A stretch of 64,000 bases of DNA, taken from assembly GCF_025950525.1 (NCBI RefSeq), contig NZ_JAPDGS010000005.1, positions 62,001 through 126,000 on the forward strand. Direction: 5' to 3'. The stretch comes from Stagnihabitans lacustris (GTDB lineage: Bacteria > Pseudomonadota > Alphaproteobacteria > Rhodobacterales > Rhodobacteraceae). The notes under the pieces were generated by a model. The model searched no databases. It was not told where the DNA came from and saw nothing but the letters and a program-made list of their open reading frames with translations. A program made the position numbers and the translations under genes. Position 1 is the first letter of the stretch, and every line of letters begins with the position of its first letter. Positions 17,032-26,289 of the stretch are shown piece by piece.

Positions 17032-17582
17032 TTCATCATCCTTTCGGCCAGGGCCGACAGCCGCCGCATCGCCCGATGCAGCGCAACCCGCGCGGCTCCG
17101 GCCGTCATTCCGATCGTCTCGCCCGCCTCTTCGGCACTCTTGCCATCCAGCGCCACGGCCCGCACCAGCATGGCAGAGCGCGTGTCGATCAACCGCAACA
17201 TCACCTCGGCATCCCGCCCGGACAGGGGCGTGGCCACATTCTCTGCCGGCAGCTCATCGGCAAAATCCTCGATCGGCAAGTTCACCGCAGCCCCGCGCCG
17301 CCGGAAGGCATCGACCACCTTGTAACGCGCCACCGCATAAAGCCAGGGCCGGACCGGCAGGTCCCGCCGCCAGGTCTGCCGCTTGAGGTGGATCGAAAGC
17401 AGCACCTCTTGCAGGATGTCTTCGTGCTGGTCGGGCGGCAAGCCGTCGCCCCTCCGCCGGATCACGGCGCGCAGCGTCGGTGTCACGGCCTGCAGGAACC
17501 GCGCGAAGGCCGCGCCATCCCCGTCATTGGCGCGCGCCAACAAAACCTCCCACGCCTCGTCCTGCTGCAATCGCCCCTCCAC
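17028..17582 (-). CDS. sigF: ECF sigma factor SigF
   Basis: 184 residues from GTG 17582 (VEGRLQQDEAW); an ATG at 17660 would add 26 residues that look poorly conserved. Region 2 has DQHEDILQEVLLSIHLKRQTW and RPWLYAVARYKVVDAFRRRG. Region 4 has SAEEAGETIGMTAGAARVALHRAMRRL. The DQHEDI(L/V)QEVLL signature is that of the SigF family controlled by NrsF. It lies 166 bp after doxX and overlaps nrsF by ATGA. It probably drives the upstream bufferin genes, whose promoter carries a SigF-like motif. Confidence 0.88.
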   Translation of the reverse strand: MEGRLQQDEAWEVLLARANDGDGAAFARFLQAVTPTLRAVIRRRGDGLPPDQHEDILQEVLLSIHLKRQTWRRDLPVRPWLYAVARYKVVDAFRRRGAAVNLPIEDFADELPAENVATPLSGRDAEVMLRLIDTRSAMLVRAVALDGKSAEEAGETIGMTAGAARVALHRAMRRLSALAERMMK

Positions 17583-17748
17583 TCCAGACAGGCCCAGCTT
17601 AACCGAAGCTGGCAGTCCGGAACAGTCACCGTCGGGTGAAAGGTTGAAGGCCACCATCATCTTGGCACCGCCAGTGCCAGCGGCGCGCATCGGTCTGCCA
17701 AAGGACTTCCCCCGCGACGGGCTGAAAGGCAGGCCAGGGCCAGATCCA

Positions 17749-18180
17749 TCAGCCCCCCGTCCTCGGGTCGAACCCTGCCAGATGGTCCAGCGACCACCGC
17801 CCCGGCCCCCGCGCCACCAAGGCCAGCAGGGGCGCAATCCAAAGCCCATGCGTCATCCAGGCATCGGGATAGACGAAGATCTGGATCACCAAAGTCATCC
17901 CCACAAGGCCAAGCGCCGAAAGCCGCGTGGCCAGGCCAAGGATCAACAGCAGCGGCAAAAGGTGCTCTGCCGCCGTCGCCATCACGGCCGCAACCTGATA
18001 GGGGATCAGCGGCAGGGCATATTCATGCTCGAACAGGAACCAAGTGGAGTCCTTGATCCACAGCCCCTCGACCTTGGTTTGCCCCGACTGCCAGAACACC
18101 AGTGCCGGAAAGACCCGCAGCATCAGGGCGACCGGCGCATCGGGGAGGGCCGAGAGGGCCAGGTTCAGCTTTCGGATCAT
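17749..18180 (-). CDS. DoxX-family membrane protein of the bufferin cluster
   Basis: 143 residues with about four transmembrane helices ([67 protein letters not shown]). The FxxSGxxK motif and pattern match DoxX-like proteins that accompany DUF692/DUF2063 genes. Its role in the cluster is unproven; an oxidoreductase or transport-related role is proposed for the family. Starts 6 bp after the bufC stop. Confidence 0.85.
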   Translation of the reverse strand: MIRKLNLALSALPDAPVALMLRVFPALVFWQSGQTKVEGLWIKDSTWFLFEHEYALPLIPYQVAAVMATAAEHLLPLLLILGLATRLSALGLVGMTLVIQIFVYPDAWMTHGLWIAPLLALVARGPGRWSLDHLAGFDPRTGG

Positions 18181-18186
18181 CGCAGG

Positions 18187-18942
18187 TCACTCCTTCACAT
18201 CGACAATGGCACCCGCCCGCATTAGCGACACGAGCAGCGGTTGCAGGTCATGCCCCGGTTCGGCATGCCGGGCGGCGTCCGCGGCGACGGACAGGCGATC
18301 CCCGGCCAGCAGCACCCGCAGCACCGCCGCATCCCCCGGACCGACGGCCCGCACCGGCACCTGAAACGCGGCATCGCGCAGGATCAGCGCGGTCTGTGGT
18401 CCAAGGGGCAGGGGCTGGGGTGACGCCTCGGCGCCCGGTTGGTTCCGGGCCCAGATCGACACGGCCGGATGGGCCAGCCGCACCAGCAAGACAGAGGGAT
18501 GCAGCACCAGCCGGACCCGGTCCGGATCGGCCGCGGCAATCCGCGCAGGATCGACGGGCCGGGCATCGGCCGCATGGAAGGCCTGCCCCCGCGCGACCTC
18601 GATGCGGGCCACGTCACCCAGATAGGGATAGGGCGCCAAGGGCGGGAAGGCCTCCAGAAAGGCCGCGAACCCGTCGCCCCATTCGGCCAGGACCGGCGAT
18701 TTCGGACGGTCGGTGTCCGCATAAAGCCGCGCCAGGGGGGCAAAGAAGGCCTCGCCCACCAGACGCTGGATCACCGGAAACCGCGTCGCCAGGGCCTGGG
18801 TCAGGCTGACGGTGACATTGTTGCGATAAACGGCAAAGCGGCGCTCCACCTCGGCGGGATCGCGGGCCACCAGCCCGGCAGGGACAGGCCCCCCCCGCAA
18901 GGCGGCGTCAAAGCCCGCGACGACATCAGGATGCGCGTGCAA
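18187..18942 (-). CDS. bufC: BufC-type DUF2063 protein, MNIO partner
   Basis: About 251 residues from a TTG start at 18942. No ATG or GTG lies at the expected place, and TTG follows AAAGGGGGG by about 8 bp. It overlaps bufB by 17 bp. The N-terminal DUF2063 domain is clear ([36 protein letters not shown], then [16 protein letters not shown]). In bufferin and related RiPP systems the DUF2063 protein binds the precursor and presents it to the DUF692 oxidase. The C-terminal part is a beta-rich domain ([20 protein letters not shown]). Confidence 0.88.
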   Translation of the reverse strand: MHAHPDVVAGFDAALRGGPVPAGLVARDPAEVERRFAVYRNNVTVSLTQALATRFPVIQRLVGEAFFAPLARLYADTDRPKSPVLAEWGDGFAAFLEAFPPLAPYPYLGDVARIEVARGQAFHAADARPVDPARIAAADPDRVRLVLHPSVLLVRLAHPAVSIWARNQPGAEASPQPLPLGPQTALILRDAAFQVPVRAVGPGDAAVLRVLLAGDRLSVAADAARHAEPGHDLQPLLVSLMRAGAIVDVKE

Positions 18943-19783
18943 GGCCCATCCCCCCTTTGGCGAGGATATGCCCCGCCCGCGCGGCCTCGGCCGCCAGCAC
19001 GGGCCAGTCGGGCAGGTCATTGTCCCATTCGACCAGCGTGGGCAAAGGCCCGGCCACCGCGATGACCTCGGCGAAAAGCGCCCAGACCGGGTCCGCCACC
19101 GCCGCCCCATGGCTGTCGATCAGCAGCGGTCCCGAGGGCAAGGCCTCGGCCTCATGCCCGCCCAGATGGAGTTCGCCCACAAGATGCAAGGGAAAGGCCG
19201 TCAGATACGCGCGGGGATCGGTGCCATGATTGGTGCAGGACACGAAAACATTGTTCACATCCAGCAGCAGCCCGCATCCCGTGCGCCGCGCCACCTCGGA
19301 CAGGAATTCGGGCTCGGGGATGGTCGATTGCGCGAAACACAGATAGGTCGCGGGGTTCTCCAGCAACATCCGCCGCCCCAATGTCGCCTGAACCTGATCG
19401 ACATGGTTGCAGACCAGGCGCAAGGTTTCCTCGGTATAGGGCAAGGGCAGCAGGTCGTTCAGATAGTCCGCCCCGTGACTGGACCAGGCCAGATGCTCCG
19501 AGAAGCTCTCGGGCTGATAGCGGTCGCACAGCCGAGCCACACGGGCCAGATGGTCCGGGTCCAGCCCCCGCGCCCCACCGATCGACAGGCCCACCCCATG
19601 CACCGACAGCGCATGATCGGCCCGGATCGCGGTCAACTGCGCATGAGGCAGCCCCCCCGCCCCCATGTAATTCTCGGCATGGATCTCGAAAAAGCCGATC
19701 CCGGCCGCAGAATGGCGGATCGCGGCGAAATGCTCGGGCTTGAAGCCGACGCCGGGCAGATCGGGAAGCAGGTTTGGCAACAT
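18926..19783 (-). CDS. bufB: BufB-type DUF692 multinuclear non-heme iron oxidase (MNIO)
   Basis: 285 residues from ATG 19783. A DUF692 TIM barrel with the expected metal ligands: [76 protein letters not shown] and [13 protein letters not shown] enzymes use two or three iron ions to modify Cys in peptide precursors, for example to thiooxazole in bufferins or oxazolone/thioamide in methanobactins. Next to a DUF2282 precursor and a DUF2063 partner, the bufferin assignment is strong. Confidence 0.92.
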   Translation of the reverse strand: MLPNLLPDLPGVGFKPEHFAAIRHSAAGIGFFEIHAENYMGAGGLPHAQLTAIRADHALSVHGVGLSIGGARGLDPDHLARVARLCDRYQPESFSEHLAWSSHGADYLNDLLPLPYTEETLRLVCNHVDQVQATLGRRMLLENPATYLCFAQSTIPEPEFLSEVARRTGCGLLLDVNNVFVSCTNHGTDPRAYLTAFPLHLVGELHLGGHEAEALPSGPLLIDSHGAAVADPVWALFAEVIAVAGPLPTLVEWDNDLPDWPVLAAEAARAGHILAKGGMGLARAS

Positions 19784-19882
19784 GGCGCATCCGTCCAGAT
19801 GAAAGCGGGCGCGCGGAACCGCCGCGCGCCTCTTGGGCCAGACCATGAAGGTCAGACCATGGAGGTCAGACCTTGGGGGGGG

Positions 19883-20191
19883 TCAGGCCTTCGGAAGATC
19901 GCGTTCCAGCGCCTCAAGCGAACCGCTGCGCGCCATGCCATCCATGCCCATCGGCAGCTCCATCGTCATGCAGGTGCCCGCCGGGACCAGCTTCCAGGAA
20001 TTGCCCTGATAATCGACCTTCGAGGTGCCGGCGCAGGTCGTGCCCGGCCCGGCTGCACAGTCATTCTGCCCGGCCATCGCCACGCCAAAGCACTTTTCCA
20101 TATCTTCTGCCATCACGGGCGTCACAGCCATCGCGCCAAGCGCGCAGGCCAGAGAAGCACCGAAAACCAGGCGGGACGTCGTCGCAGTCAT
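19883..20191 (-). CDS. bufA: bufferin-type precursor peptide (DUF2282/BufA1)
   Basis: 102 residues from ATG 20191. A signal peptide (cleavage near PVMA-ED, residue 28) is followed by a mature part with four Cys: Cys34 (EKCFG), Cys45 (NDCAAG), Cys53 (TTCAGTS) and Cys74 (GTCMTM). This four-Cys pattern with EKCxGVAxAGxNDCAA is the DUF2282 signature. Homologues are periplasmic copper-binding RiPPs whose central Cys are converted to thiooxazoles by the DUF692 enzyme. First gene of the cluster; a 99-bp gap separates it from bufB, and a SigF-like promoter lies upstream. Confidence 0.92.
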   Translation of the reverse strand: MTATTSRLVFGASLACALGAMAVTPVMAEDMEKCFGVAMAGQNDCAAGPGTTCAGTSKVDYQGNSWKLVPAGTCMTMELPMGMDGMARSGSLEALERDLPKA

Positions 20192-20240
20192 GTCAATCTC
20201 CCTGTCAAACCGGAAAGGCCATCTGCCTTCCACCAAGCAA

Positions 20241-20266
20241 TTCGCCGCAGGGCGCGGGGTCGTTAC
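20241..20266 (-). promoter_or_regulatory. predicted SigF promoter of the bufferin cluster
   Basis: Read on the minus strand, GTAACG is followed by 16 bp and then CGAA, about 50 bp before the bufA start. The Caulobacter SigF consensus is GTAACC-N16-CGAA, so only the last base of the -35 box differs and the spacing is exact. This links the sigF-nrsF genes at the end of the operon to the first gene (autoregulation is inferred). Confidence 0.7.
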
Positions 20267-20465
20267 AGGGGCCACGGTTTCGTGATGGGCGCCTTGTGCG
20301 CCGTGACATCGGCAACCCGGGCGCGGCGTCTCCGGGGCTGCCACAGGTGCCCGCGCCTGGTCCTTGGGGCGGGCTTTGCGCCATGGCCAAGGACCCGCCA
20401 CCTTGCGGCGCGGGTCGGGCATGGTGTCGATACCTTGACCACCAAGCGTCAGGCCCCCCGGGGCC

Positions 20466-20999
20466 TTATTGGCCAAGGCCGATTTGTGCCATGAAGGACT
20501 GGTTGTCCCAGAAGAGGTATTCCTCCTCCATCGTGCCGTCCTTGCCCCAGCGGCTGACGGTCGACATGGCGATGCGGTAGGGCTTGCCGGTGGGGGCGAT
20601 CTCGGTCCCGTCGGCCAGCTTCATCGGCTGCGAGAAGGTGCCCTCCATATACCCCACGACCGAGGTCCATTCGCCGTCCTGCAGCTTGACCGGATGTTCC
20701 AGGATGCGCGTGTCGGGGGCAAAGGAGAACATGTATTTCAGGTCGGCGATATGGGCGTCGATGCCATCCGTCACGCGGCCATCGGGCCAGTGGACGCGGA
20801 CATTCGCGCCGTGGCTTTCCTTCAACCGGTCCCATTTCTGGCCGGTGAAGACGTCGAAATCCAGCGTGTCAAAGGTGGCCAGGTGCTGTTGGCCCAGCTT
20901 TTCGGCCTCGCGGTAGGCTTGCAGGTCGGCGGCGTCATCGGCTTGGGCTGCGAAGGGCAAAGCCATCAGCGTCAGCAGGGCGAAGGTCTTGAGTTTCAT
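20466..20999 (-). CDS. exported SnoaL-like (NTF2-fold) protein
   Basis: 177 residues with a Sec signal peptide ([20 protein letters not shown]). The mature part reads as a SnoaL/NTF2-like fold: [46 protein letters not shown], then [17 protein letters not shown] and [16 protein letters not shown]. Such proteins are small-molecule-binding or ester-cyclase-like; the substrate is unknown. Divergent from a LysR gene that probably controls it. Confidence 0.75.
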   Translation of the reverse strand: MKLKTFALLTLMALPFAAQADDAADLQAYREAEKLGQQHLATFDTLDFDVFTGQKWDRLKESHGANVRVHWPDGRVTDGIDAHIADLKYMFSFAPDTRILEHPVKLQDGEWTSVVGYMEGTFSQPMKLADGTEIAPTGKPYRIAMSTVSRWGKDGTMEEEYLFWDNQSFMAQIGLGQ

Positions 21000-21064
21000 C
21001 GTCTATTCCTTGACAGGGTCGGTTGCGATGCCCCCTTATGCGCCTTGCAAGTTCGGGCGAATAC

Positions 21065-21090
21065 GGCGAAGCTGGCGGAATACTTTCGCC
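21065..21090. promoter_or_regulatory. possible LysR operator in a divergent intergenic region
   Basis: Inverted arms GGCGAA and TTCGCC separated by 14 bp lie between the divergent SnoaL-like gene (start 20999) and the LysR gene (start 21103). Placement and dyad fit a LysR-type autoregulatory site. The evidence is positional only. Confidence 0.35.
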
Positions 21091-21102
21091 AAGGTGTTCG
21101 CA

Positions 21103-21996
21103 ATGGATACGGTTCAGGGCTTCAAGGTCTTTGTGGCCGCGGTGCAAGGCGGCTCTTTCTCGGCGGCCGCAGAGCGGCTGGGGCTCTCGCCCAAGCTGGT
21201 CTCGAAATACATGGCCGAACTGGAACTTCGGCTTGGCGCGCAGCTGTTGCAGCGCACGACGCGCAGACTGGGCCTGACGGCGGCGGGGGAAAGGCTGATG
21301 GCCAGCGCGCCCGACTGGCTGGACCAACTGGACGAGATGACCGGTGCCCTGCACGAAAGCGGGCGGGGCCTGACGGGGGTCTTGCGGGTGGCCTCCTCGG
21401 TGGCCTTTGGCGAATTGCATGTCATGGGCCTCTTGAGGCGGTTTCGGGCGCTGCATCCCCTGGTTCGGGTCGACCTGCGCCTGTCGGACCGCTTTGTCGA
21501 CCTGGCCTCCGAGGGGATCGACCTGGCCATCCGCATCGGGCGGCTGGACAATTCCGCCCTGATCGCCCGCAAGCTGGGGCAGGTGCGGCTTTTGCTGGTG
21601 GCCGCGCCCGGATACCTGGCCGCGCGGGGGACGCCGGGGGCGCTCGCGGACCTTGCCGCCCATGACTGCATCCGGGATACCAACCTGCGCGAAGGCGCCT
21701 GGACCCTGGCCGAGCAGGGCCATCTTCAGCGCATCGTGGTCAACGGGCCTTGGGCGGTGAACTCGCCGCGGGCGGCCTGCGACCTGGCCTTGGCCGCAGA
21801 GGGGATCGCGCTCAGCCCCGATTACATGGTCCGCGACGCGCTGGCGCGGGGGGACCTGGTACAGGTGCTTTGCGCCTCGGCCGCGCCCGCGCTGGACATT
21901 CACGCGGTGCATCTGACCCAACGCAGGCTGGCGCGGCGGACAAGGGCGCTGCTGGACTTCGTGGCCCGCGACGGGTTCGACGGCTATCTGGGCTGA
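21103..21996 (+). CDS. LysR-family transcriptional regulator
   Basis: 297 residues. N-terminal winged HTH (MDTVQGFKVFVAAVQGGSFSAAAERLGLSPKLVSKYMAELELRLG) is followed by a LysR substrate-binding domain (GVLRVASSVAFGELHVMGLLRRFRALHP ... VDLRLSDRFVDLASEGIDLAIRIG). The full length and the DLAIRIG motif place it in the CrgA/DmlR-like subgroup. The likely target is the divergent exported SnoaL-like gene. Its 3' end overlaps the convergent gene by 13 bp. Confidence 0.92.
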   Translation: MDTVQGFKVFVAAVQGGSFSAAAERLGLSPKLVSKYMAELELRLGAQLLQRTTRRLGLTAAGERLMASAPDWLDQLDEMTGALHESGRGLTGVLRVASSVAFGELHVMGLLRRFRALHPLVRVDLRLSDRFVDLASEGIDLAIRIGRLDNSALIARKLGQVRLLLVAAPGYLAARGTPGALADLAAHDCIRDTNLREGAWTLAEQGHLQRIVVNGPWAVNSPRAACDLALAAEGIALSPDYMVRDALARGDLVQVLCASAAPALDIHAVHLTQRRLARRTRALLDFVARDGFDGYLG

Positions 21997-22601
21997 AGGC
22001 TCAGGTTGGCAAAGAAGCCCTCGGTGCCGATATCGACCCAGAGCCCGATGAGGCCGGGGCGGGGGGGCAACTTGCCTTCGCCCTCCAGCACCAGCACTCC
22101 GTCAACATGGGCGGTGAAGTGCCGCCCCCGCAGCGTCACGCAAAGCCGCGCCCAGCGGCCCGGGGCAATATCGGCTGCGGCCTCGAACCGGTCGGGATGG
22201 GCTTGGCGCAAGACGTCGAACGGGTGGTCGGGATAGGCGTAATACTGCACGGCCCGGGTCTTGCGCGGCGGCGCGGCCGGGCCATTGGTCGGGCGCAGAT
22301 AGACGGATTCGTAGGTCCCCAGGTCCTCTGCCACCCGGTAGGCCAGCCCGATGAAGCCCCGTGCATAGTCCGGCGCATCGGGCAAAAGATCGCCGCACAG
22401 GTCGACCGTGATCACGCCATCCTCCATCACCTCGGGCAAAAGCAGAAAGGTCGGTTGGTCGACGTAATCCACCCCCGGCTTGCCCGCCCGCGTGGTTTGG
22501 TCCAGCGCAATCCTCAGGCAGGGGCGGTCGTGATCGGTGGCCAGGACCTCGACCTTGTTGGCGATGGCGCGCGGCGGGATCTGGTGCAGGTCATGGGTCA
22601 T
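21984..22601 (-). CDS. laminin-G/concanavalin A-like domain protein
   Basis: 205 residues from ATG 22601 (MTHDLHQIPPRAIANKVEVL); an upstream in-frame ATG at 22637 is less likely. The beta-rich pattern (ITVDLCGDLLPDAPDYARGFIGLAYRV, YESVYLRPTNG, RWARLCVTLRGRHFTAHVDG, GLIGLWVDIGTEGFFANLSL) resembles the jelly-roll fold of DUF1080/LamG-type proteins that bind or cleave carbohydrates. No signal peptide is seen. Function unknown. Convergent with lysR and divergent from yaeQ. Confidence 0.65.
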   Translation of the reverse strand: MTHDLHQIPPRAIANKVEVLATDHDRPCLRIALDQTTRAGKPGVDYVDQPTFLLLPEVMEDGVITVDLCGDLLPDAPDYARGFIGLAYRVAEDLGTYESVYLRPTNGPAAPPRKTRAVQYYAYPDHPFDVLRQAHPDRFEAAADIAPGRWARLCVTLRGRHFTAHVDGVLVLEGEGKLPPRPGLIGLWVDIGTEGFFANLSLQPR

Positions 22602-22726
22602 GTACCGCAGAATGGCGCGACCCCTGGCCCGGGGCAAGGCCGATGCCGCCGCCTGGGTCTTTATCCGCTGTTACTAGCCCCCCGGACCCGGTAAGGGTGC
22701 CAATCGTTGGAATGTCGGGACATCGC

Positions 22727-23272
22727 ATGGCGCAAAATGCCACCATCTATAAAGTCGAGCTTTCGGTTTCGGACATGGATCGTCATTACTACGAGACCCA
22801 TAAGCTGACCGTCGCAAAGCACCCTTCGGAAACCGAGGAACGGCTTATGGTGCGCCTCATCGCCTTTGCGCTGAATGCCCATGACAGCCTGGAAATGACC
22901 AAGGGCATCTCAACCGAGGACGAGCCCGACATCTGGCAAAAGAGCCTGAGCGGTCAGCTTGAGGTCTGGGTGGCGCTTGGACTGCCCAGCGAAAAGGTGG
23001 TGCGCCAATCCTGCAGCAAGGCCGACAGGGTGATCGTCTATCCTTACGGCGGAAGGATTGCCGACATGTGGTGGGACAAGATCAAGGCCAGCACCCTGCG
23101 GTTCGAAAACCTGCAGGTGACGTGCTTTTCCGAAAAGGACACGGGCAATCTGGCCAAATTGGCAGGCCGCGCCATGAAGCTTCAGATCAACATACAAGAG
23201 GGCGAAGTGATGGTCGCCTCTGGTGACACCATCGTCAACCTGACCCCGCAGACGTGGAAATCCGGGACCTGA
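22727..23272 (+). CDS. yaeQ: YaeQ family protein
   Basis: 181 residues starting MAQNATIYKVELSVSDMDRHYYETHKLTVAKHPSETEERLMVRLIAFAL, a clear YaeQ match, with later conserved segments LSGQLEVWVALGLPSEKVVRQSC, ADRVIVYPYGG and LQINIQEGEVMVASGD. YaeQ has a PD-(D/E)XK nuclease-like fold; its cellular role is not settled. It is monocistronic. Confidence 0.93.
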   Translation: MAQNATIYKVELSVSDMDRHYYETHKLTVAKHPSETEERLMVRLIAFALNAHDSLEMTKGISTEDEPDIWQKSLSGQLEVWVALGLPSEKVVRQSCSKADRVIVYPYGGRIADMWWDKIKASTLRFENLQVTCFSEKDTGNLAKLAGRAMKLQINIQEGEVMVASGDTIVNLTPQTWKSGT

Positions 23273-23290
23273 GGCGCGCGGGCTTTGACG

Positions 23291-23512
23291 TCAGGCCTTG
23301 CGCAAGGCGGTCTGGACGGCGCGCAAAATGTCGGACCGCGCGATCAGGAAGACGGCTGCGAACCCGCCCTGAACGACCAGACCCGGCCAGACCTGCGCGC
23401 CGCCAAGGGCGATCCGGGCAAGACAGGAGGCCGAACGACGGGGGGCCAAAGACAGGGGGGCCAAGGCGCACAAGGCAAGGTTCGCGAGATGATGTGCGAC
23501 GGTCAGGACCAT
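23291..23512 (-). CDS. possible small hydrophobic protein
   Basis: A 73-codon frame (MVLTVAHHLANLALCALAPLS ... GLVVQGGFAAVFLIARSDILRAVQTALRKA) with two hydrophobic stretches and a basic end. No family is recognised and no strong ribosome binding site is seen. It may be the remnant of a membrane protein. The rest of the 460 bp between yaeQ and the GcvT-like gene shows nothing. Confidence 0.3.
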   Translation of the reverse strand: MVLTVAHHLANLALCALAPLSLAPRRSASCLARIALGGAQVWPGLVVQGGFAAVFLIARSDILRAVQTALRKA

Positions 23513-23740
23513 CGGGCAACCATCCACTGTGTTCCTATGCCGTGGGAAAAGAATGGCTTGCCTTGGATCGGCCTTTCGGGGGCCTTTTTGGGGGCTTGGC
23601 CCGAAGCCAGCCGGAAAGAAGTGTAATGTCACCGGCAAACCACGGGCGGTTGCGGAAGGCAGGTCGCTTGCACAGGCAGGCGGCCTTGGCCCGGGCGCAG
23701 TTCGGCCGCCGGTCTTGCGGGCTCCTCCGGCTGGTTTCCC

Positions 23741-24844
23741 TCAGGATCTTAACCGCAGACCCTCGGGATCGAAGAAGGCCTTGCGCGCCACGGTGGCGGC
23801 TTGGCCAAGGAGGCTGACCTTGGCGCCCTCGGTCGCGAATTCCGTTTCGATATGGGCGCTTGCCAGGACAGCCCCCAGGGAAAACCCGTGGTCGCAATAG
23901 GTGACATGTCCGATCTTGCGCCCCTCGGCCATCACGGGGGTCAGGGCCGGGACGGGGGTGTCGCCCGCCAGTTTCAGCCCGACCCAGGCGGTCTTGACGC
24001 CCGCATCGCGCACCCGCATCAGCGCCGCGCGGCCGATGAAATCGCCCTTGTCGAACTTGATGAAAGCATCGGTGCCGACATGAAAAGGGGTCAGGCTTTC
24101 ATCCATGTCGATGCCATGGGCCGGATACAGCTTTTCCAGCCCCAGGGTGAACATCGCCAGCACACCGTAAGGGCGCAGGCCATGCGCGCCCCCGGCCTGG
24201 AAAAGCGCATTCCAGACGCCTGCCGCCTCATCGGCCGGCACGAAAAGCTCGAAGCCCAGCTCTCCCGTCACCCCCGTCCGCGAGATCATGACTCGGGTGC
24301 CGTCCAGATGGCCATGGGCAAAGCTCCAGCGCTTTAGCGCGGTCAGGTCGGCATCCGGGATCAGCCCTTGCAGCAGCGCGCGGGACTGCGGCCCCTGCAC
24401 CGTCGGAAAGGCCACCGCGGCCGTGATGTCCGTGACATAGGCGCGGCGGCCCATGGCGTGGTGCATCGCCCAATCGCGGATCTTCAGCCGGTTGCGTGAC
24501 CCCGAAACCATCAGGAAATGTTCGGAGGCCAGCCGGAACACCGTCAGGTCATCCATGATCCCGCCATCTGGCGCACAGACGCTGGCATAGCGCGCCTGGC
24601 CCGGCGCCATGCGGGCGGCATCGTTGACGATCAGGTGATTGACCAGGGCTTCGGCCTCGGGACCCTTGATGTCGATCTTGCCCATGGTGGACAGGTCCTG
24701 CACCCCGACATGCGCGCGGGTGTTCAGATGCTCGGCCCGGGGGTCGCCATAGCTGTGGACATTCAGGAATCCCCCGCCCACCGGCCCCATCTGGGCCCCC
24801 AAGGCCGAGGCGAGGGCGTGAAACGGGGTGCGGCGCAGGGTCAT
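23741..24844 (-). CDS. GcvT-like aminomethyltransferase
   Basis: 367 residues from ATG 24844. The folate-binding GcvT fold is clear: GVQDLSTMGKIDIKGPEAEALVNHLIVNDAARM, GQARYASVCAPDGGIMDDLTVFRL, SRTGVTGELGFELFVPADEA and LRPYGVLAMFTLGLEKLYPAHGIDMDESLTPFHVG. The C-terminal barrel has GLKLAGDTPVPALTPVM. It is not next to gcvH/gcvP. Homologues include DMSP demethylase (DmdA) and dimethylglycine-type enzymes, so a tetrahydrofolate-dependent demethylase is likely with unknown substrate. It is the last intact gene before the pseudogene island. Confidence 0.85.
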   Translation of the reverse strand: MTLRRTPFHALASALGAQMGPVGGGFLNVHSYGDPRAEHLNTRAHVGVQDLSTMGKIDIKGPEAEALVNHLIVNDAARMAPGQARYASVCAPDGGIMDDLTVFRLASEHFLMVSGSRNRLKIRDWAMHHAMGRRAYVTDITAAVAFPTVQGPQSRALLQGLIPDADLTALKRWSFAHGHLDGTRVMISRTGVTGELGFELFVPADEAAGVWNALFQAGGAHGLRPYGVLAMFTLGLEKLYPAHGIDMDESLTPFHVGTDAFIKFDKGDFIGRAALMRVRDAGVKTAWVGLKLAGDTPVPALTPVMAEGRKIGHVTYCDHGFSLGAVLASAHIETEFATEGAKVSLLGQAATVARKAFFDPEGLRLRS

Positions 24845-25069
24845 GGCAGTCTCCTTTGCCGCCAGAGTGCCATGCCGCAAGAGGTTGTCATCCGCAGGGC
24901 CGACGCGAAAGGGTCGCAAAGGGCGCAGACCGGGAGATTGCGCAAAGACGATGCCGCAAGCTCTGCATCCGGGATAGGCGGCGCCGTGTCGAAGTTGCCT
25001 CCCCAAGCGCGCGCCGCCCCCCAGGTCCGGGATCATGCCAAGGATCAACAGCACGGTTTCCGGGGCAAC

Positions 25070-25690
25070 TCAGGTGCCGATCGGGAAACTGGCGCCCTGC
25101 ATCCGAAAGAGCCCGCGCGGGCGCAAGGCCAGAACGGCGAACAAGACCAGATGCCCGGTCAGGACCTGGGCCTGGACCTGGGCCTGGGGCGAAATCGCGG
25201 CTCCGAAGGCCTGTGCGACACCCAGAAGGATGCCGCCCGCCAGGGTGCCCCAGAATGACCCCATCCCGCCGATGATCACCGCCTTGAATCCGAAGATCAG
25301 TTCGGCGGGACCGGAAAACGGGTTGAGGTTCGCGCGCATCGCCAAAAGCACCCCGGCCAGGGCAATGACAGCGCCATGGCCAGCGCGAAGACCTGCGGCG
25401 TCTTGACCCCGATCACGCGGGCCATTTCCGGATCATCCGATGTCGCCCGGAACGCCCGCCCCAGGATCAGCCCGACCGCGACCGCCAGCGTCAACAGGGG
25501 CAAAAGCCCCGGGTGGAGGGCGCCGAATTCCAGGCTTGCGGTCTCCAGCGCGCTGGAGGGCAGCTTTTGGGCATAGGTCGAAAAGCCGTTCTGAGTGGTC
25601 ACGGCCAGACCGAAGGTCACAAGCAGGGGCGGAAGGACATCGCCGCCCATGGTCCGCGTCAGGCCCGCCGCGGCGCCCTGCAAGGCCACC
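25070..25690 (-). pseudogene. LivH-type branched-chain amino acid permease remnant
   Basis: Two overlapping frames together give the middle and end of a LivH-like permease: LLTLAVAVGLILGRAFRATSDDPEMARVIGVKTPQVFALAMAL in one frame, then ANLNPFSGPAELIFGFKAVIIGGMGSFWGTLAGGILLGVAQAFGA in another. A frameshift lies near 25350-25380. The N-terminal third is missing and the sequence runs into the broken end of livF, so a deletion joined the two genes. Not functional as it stands. Confidence 0.75.
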
Positions 25691-26289
25691 GCGCAGGCAG
25701 ACCAGCGTGTCCGAGACCTTGCAGGCGCGTTCCATGCCCTGCTTGACGATGACGGGGTCGATGCCGAGGATCTCGGCCTAGACGTCGTTCACGACAATGG
25801 GCGCGAGGCCCCGCGCGTTTTCGTCGAACAGGATCAGTCCGGAATGGGCCACCAGCGCGCGGCCGATGGCCACCATCTGCTGTTGGCCGCCCGACAGCGA
25901 CTGGGCCCGACAGTAACTGGGCCGGGTTGCGGCGCTTTTCGGCCAGGATCGGGAACAGGCGGTAGACCTTGGCGATGTCCCTGGGACCCTTGCGGCCATG
26001 GTCGGCGGCAAGAAGAAGGGTGCCCTCGACCGACAGCGACCGGAACAGCCGCCGCCCCTCGGGGACCATGGCGATCCCCAGGGCGGCCAGGGCATCCGAG
26101 GGAACCGCACCATCGGGCGCAGCGGGGCAAAAGCCCGGGGATGGCGCGAAACAGCGTCGTCTTGCCCGCGCCATTGGCCCCCACCCGCCCCAGGACCTCG
26201 CCCGGGGCCAGCGAGAACGACATGTCGAACAATGCCTGAAAGTCGCCATAGCCCGAGGACAGGCGGTCAATCGTCAGCAGGTCAGGCAT
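25690..26289 (-). pseudogene. LivF-type ABC ATPase remnant
   Basis: Starts like an intact LivF ([47 protein letters not shown], Walker A present). The frame shifts near 26130 ([28 protein letters not shown] in a second frame) and again near 25915 ([32 protein letters not shown] in a third), and meets a stop at 25778. The start overlaps the livG stop, so operon structure is preserved although the gene is dead. Confidence 0.8.
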
